Assembly: GCA_016779505.1 (NCBI GenBank)
Contig: JADHNM010000007.1
Location: 1-25,364, forward strand
Direction: 5' to 3'
Source: SAR86 cluster bacterium
GTDB lineage: Bacteria; Pseudomonadota; Gammaproteobacteria; Magnimaribacterales; D2472
DNA: 25,364 nucleotides
Positions 24,336 to 25,364 of the stretch are shown in pieces. Made by a program: the position numbers and the translations under genes. The notes below the pieces were generated by a model that saw only the letters and a list, made by a program, of their open reading frames with translations, ran no database searches and was not told the origin of the DNA. The stretch's first letter is position 1. The number at the start of each line of letters is the position of its first letter.

Positions 24336-25249
24336 ATCAATTTGCTCTTGAGATCACTGATCTTAAAAAAACATATAATTCAGATGTCGTTGCTTTGAAG
24401 GGCATCAACCTTGCAGTCAAAGAGGGTGATTTTTTTGCCTTGCTGGGTCCCAATGGTGCTGGCAAATCTTCTACGATTGGAATCATTGCCTCCTTAGTTA
24501 CCAAGACTGCTGGCAAAGTAAAGATCTTTGACATTGACACAGATGAAAATTTTCCTGAAGCCAAGCGTTTACTGGGTGTTGTATCTCAAGAGATAAATTT
24601 TAATAATTTTGAGAAAGTCATTGATATTGTTACCACTCAAGCTGGCTTCTACGGCATCCCGCTAAAAGAATCATTGTTAAAAACTGAAATTACTCTTAAA
24701 CGTCTAGGTCTTTGGGAAAAGCGCAATGATCAGGCTAGGACATTATCAGGTGGATTTAAACGAAGGTTGATGATTGCAAAAGCACTTATTCATGAGCCAA
24801 AGCTTTTAATACTTGATGAGCCTACAGCAGGAGTTGACATTGAGCTTAGAAGAGAGATGTGGGAGTTTTTAAAAGAGATTAATGCTCAAGGAACTACCAT
24901 CATATTAACAACCCACTATCTTGAAGAGGCTGAGCAGCTATGCAAAAACATAGCCATCATTGATCATGGTGAATTAGTTGAAAATACCTCAATGAAAGAT
25001 CTTCTAAGCCGACTTGATGTTCAAGGATTTGTTTTAGATATTAATCAATCACTAGACCAGCCTCCCTCTATACCGAATTTTCCAATGACTCTCGAAGACT
25101 CAACCACATTAAATGTTGTGATTAAAAAGGATCAATCTATTAACGATCTGTTCGATCAATTATCAGAGCTGGGTATAAAGGTTTCATCCATGCGCAATGA
25201 ATCAAATAGGCTAGAAGAAATGTTTATCGAGATGGTTAAGAAGAATTAA
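24332..25249 (+). CDS. yadG: ABC exporter ATP-binding protein YadG
   Basis: 305 residues, very like E. coli YadG along the full length. Walker A GPNGAGKS (39-46), signature LSGGFKRR, Walker B LLILDEPTAGVD and switch His in TTHYLEEAE are all present and intact. It provides ATP hydrolysis for an ABC-2 type exporter whose permease is the next gene. The substrate of YadGH is not firmly known. The C-terminal part (NRLEEMFIEMV) is the family tail. ATGA overlap with the permease gene. Confidence 0.93.
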   Translation: MNQFALEITDLKKTYNSDVVALKGINLAVKEGDFFALLGPNGAGKSSTIGIIASLVTKTAGKVKIFDIDTDENFPEAKRLLGVVSQEINFNNFEKVIDIVTTQAGFYGIPLKESLLKTEITLKRLGLWEKRNDQARTLSGGFKRRLMIAKALIHEPKLLILDEPTAGVDIELRREMWEFLKEINAQGTTIILTTHYLEEAEQLCKNIAIIDHGELVENTSMKDLLSRLDVQGFVLDINQSLDQPPSIPNFPMTLEDSTTLNVVIKKDQSINDLFDQLSELGIKVSSMRNESNRLEEMFIEMVKKN

Positions 25250-25251
25250 AT

Positions 25252-25364
25252 ATGAAAAGAAGAAATGAAATATTGGTTTCTTTGATTACCCTTATTAGAA
25301 AAGAAATTAAACGTTTTTTAAGAATTTGGGTGCAAACATTAGTACCACCAGCAGTTACCATGTC
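25252..25364 (+). CDS. yadH: ABC-2 type permease YadH (partial, 3' end cut)
   Basis: Starts 2 nt after the yadG stop and runs off the window. The visible 37 residues contain IRKEIKRFLRIWVQTLVPPAVTM, matching the start of E. coli YadH (EIHRFMRIWVQTLVPP). Membrane partner of YadG; the rest cannot be assessed. Confidence 0.9.
   Translation, partial: MKRRNEILVSLITLIRKEIKRFLRIWVQTLVPPAVTM

Overview
The window is AT-rich, very tightly packed DNA from what looks like a streamlined, probably marine, gammaproteobacterium (SAR86-like is my best guess). The reasons are low GC, near-zero intergenic space, ATGA/TAATG gene overlaps, convergent genes that overlap at their stop codons, and enzymes that closely resemble gammaproteobacterial ones (TatD, BolA, YadG/YadH). 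The taxon is an inference. I see no insertion sequence, integrase, CRISPR array, phage gene or toxin-antitoxin pair. All but about 1 kb of the window is coding.

Layout. (1) 1-1931, minus: the N-terminal part of a secreted outer-membrane protein of the DUF5916 type (CBM9-like domain, then barrel), running off the left edge. (2) 2053-2256, plus: a small basic protein that looks like a divergent ribosomal protein bL33. (3) 2262-4571, minus: a two-gene unit, a CinA/PncC-like plus nucleotidyltransferase fusion followed by an indoleamine 2,3-dioxygenase; both point to NAD metabolism. (4) 4623-8951, plus: a coupled set of a HAPMO-like Baeyer-Villiger monooxygenase, an exported sulfatase and an exported alpha/beta-hydrolase, which looks like a catabolic module. 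(5) 8948-12659, minus: an exported amidohydrolase, a renalase-like flavoprotein and a photolyase of the FeS-BCP/PhrB clade in which the usual Fe-S cysteines are mostly gone. (6) 12742-13728, minus: an exported PhoD-like phosphatase, divergent from a TTG-started lipoprotein (13765-14499, plus). (7) 14501-14695, minus: a 64-residue DUF6356-like membrane protein, then tRNA-Gly(UCC) at 14803-14877. (8) 14929-19245, plus: MGMT, BolA, an MMPL/RND exporter and a CoA-transferase/racemase in one unit. (9) 19238-20023, minus: tatD, divergent from (10) 20069-25364, plus: a double-hotdog thioesterase, then MoxR ATPase, VWA/CoxE-like protein, a UraA-fold permease, and the yadG/yadH ABC exporter, cut by the right edge.

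How the genes fit together. Three themes recur: breakdown or remodelling of organic matter at the cell surface (DUF5916, sulfatase, hydrolase, amidohydrolase, PhoD), protection and repair of DNA (photolyase, MGMT, TatD), and CoA/lipid handling (BVMO, thioesterase, CoA-transferase, MMPL). Several first-in-unit genes have a -10-like hexamer 7-10 nt before the start codon and no Shine-Dalgarno, suggesting leaderless mRNAs, while internal genes are translationally coupled or have an SD. No obviously new multi-gene system is proven here. The most unusual signals are the NAD-related fusion next to IDO, the photolyase without its cluster ligands, the divergent bL33-like gene and the MoxR-VWA-permease-ABC run.
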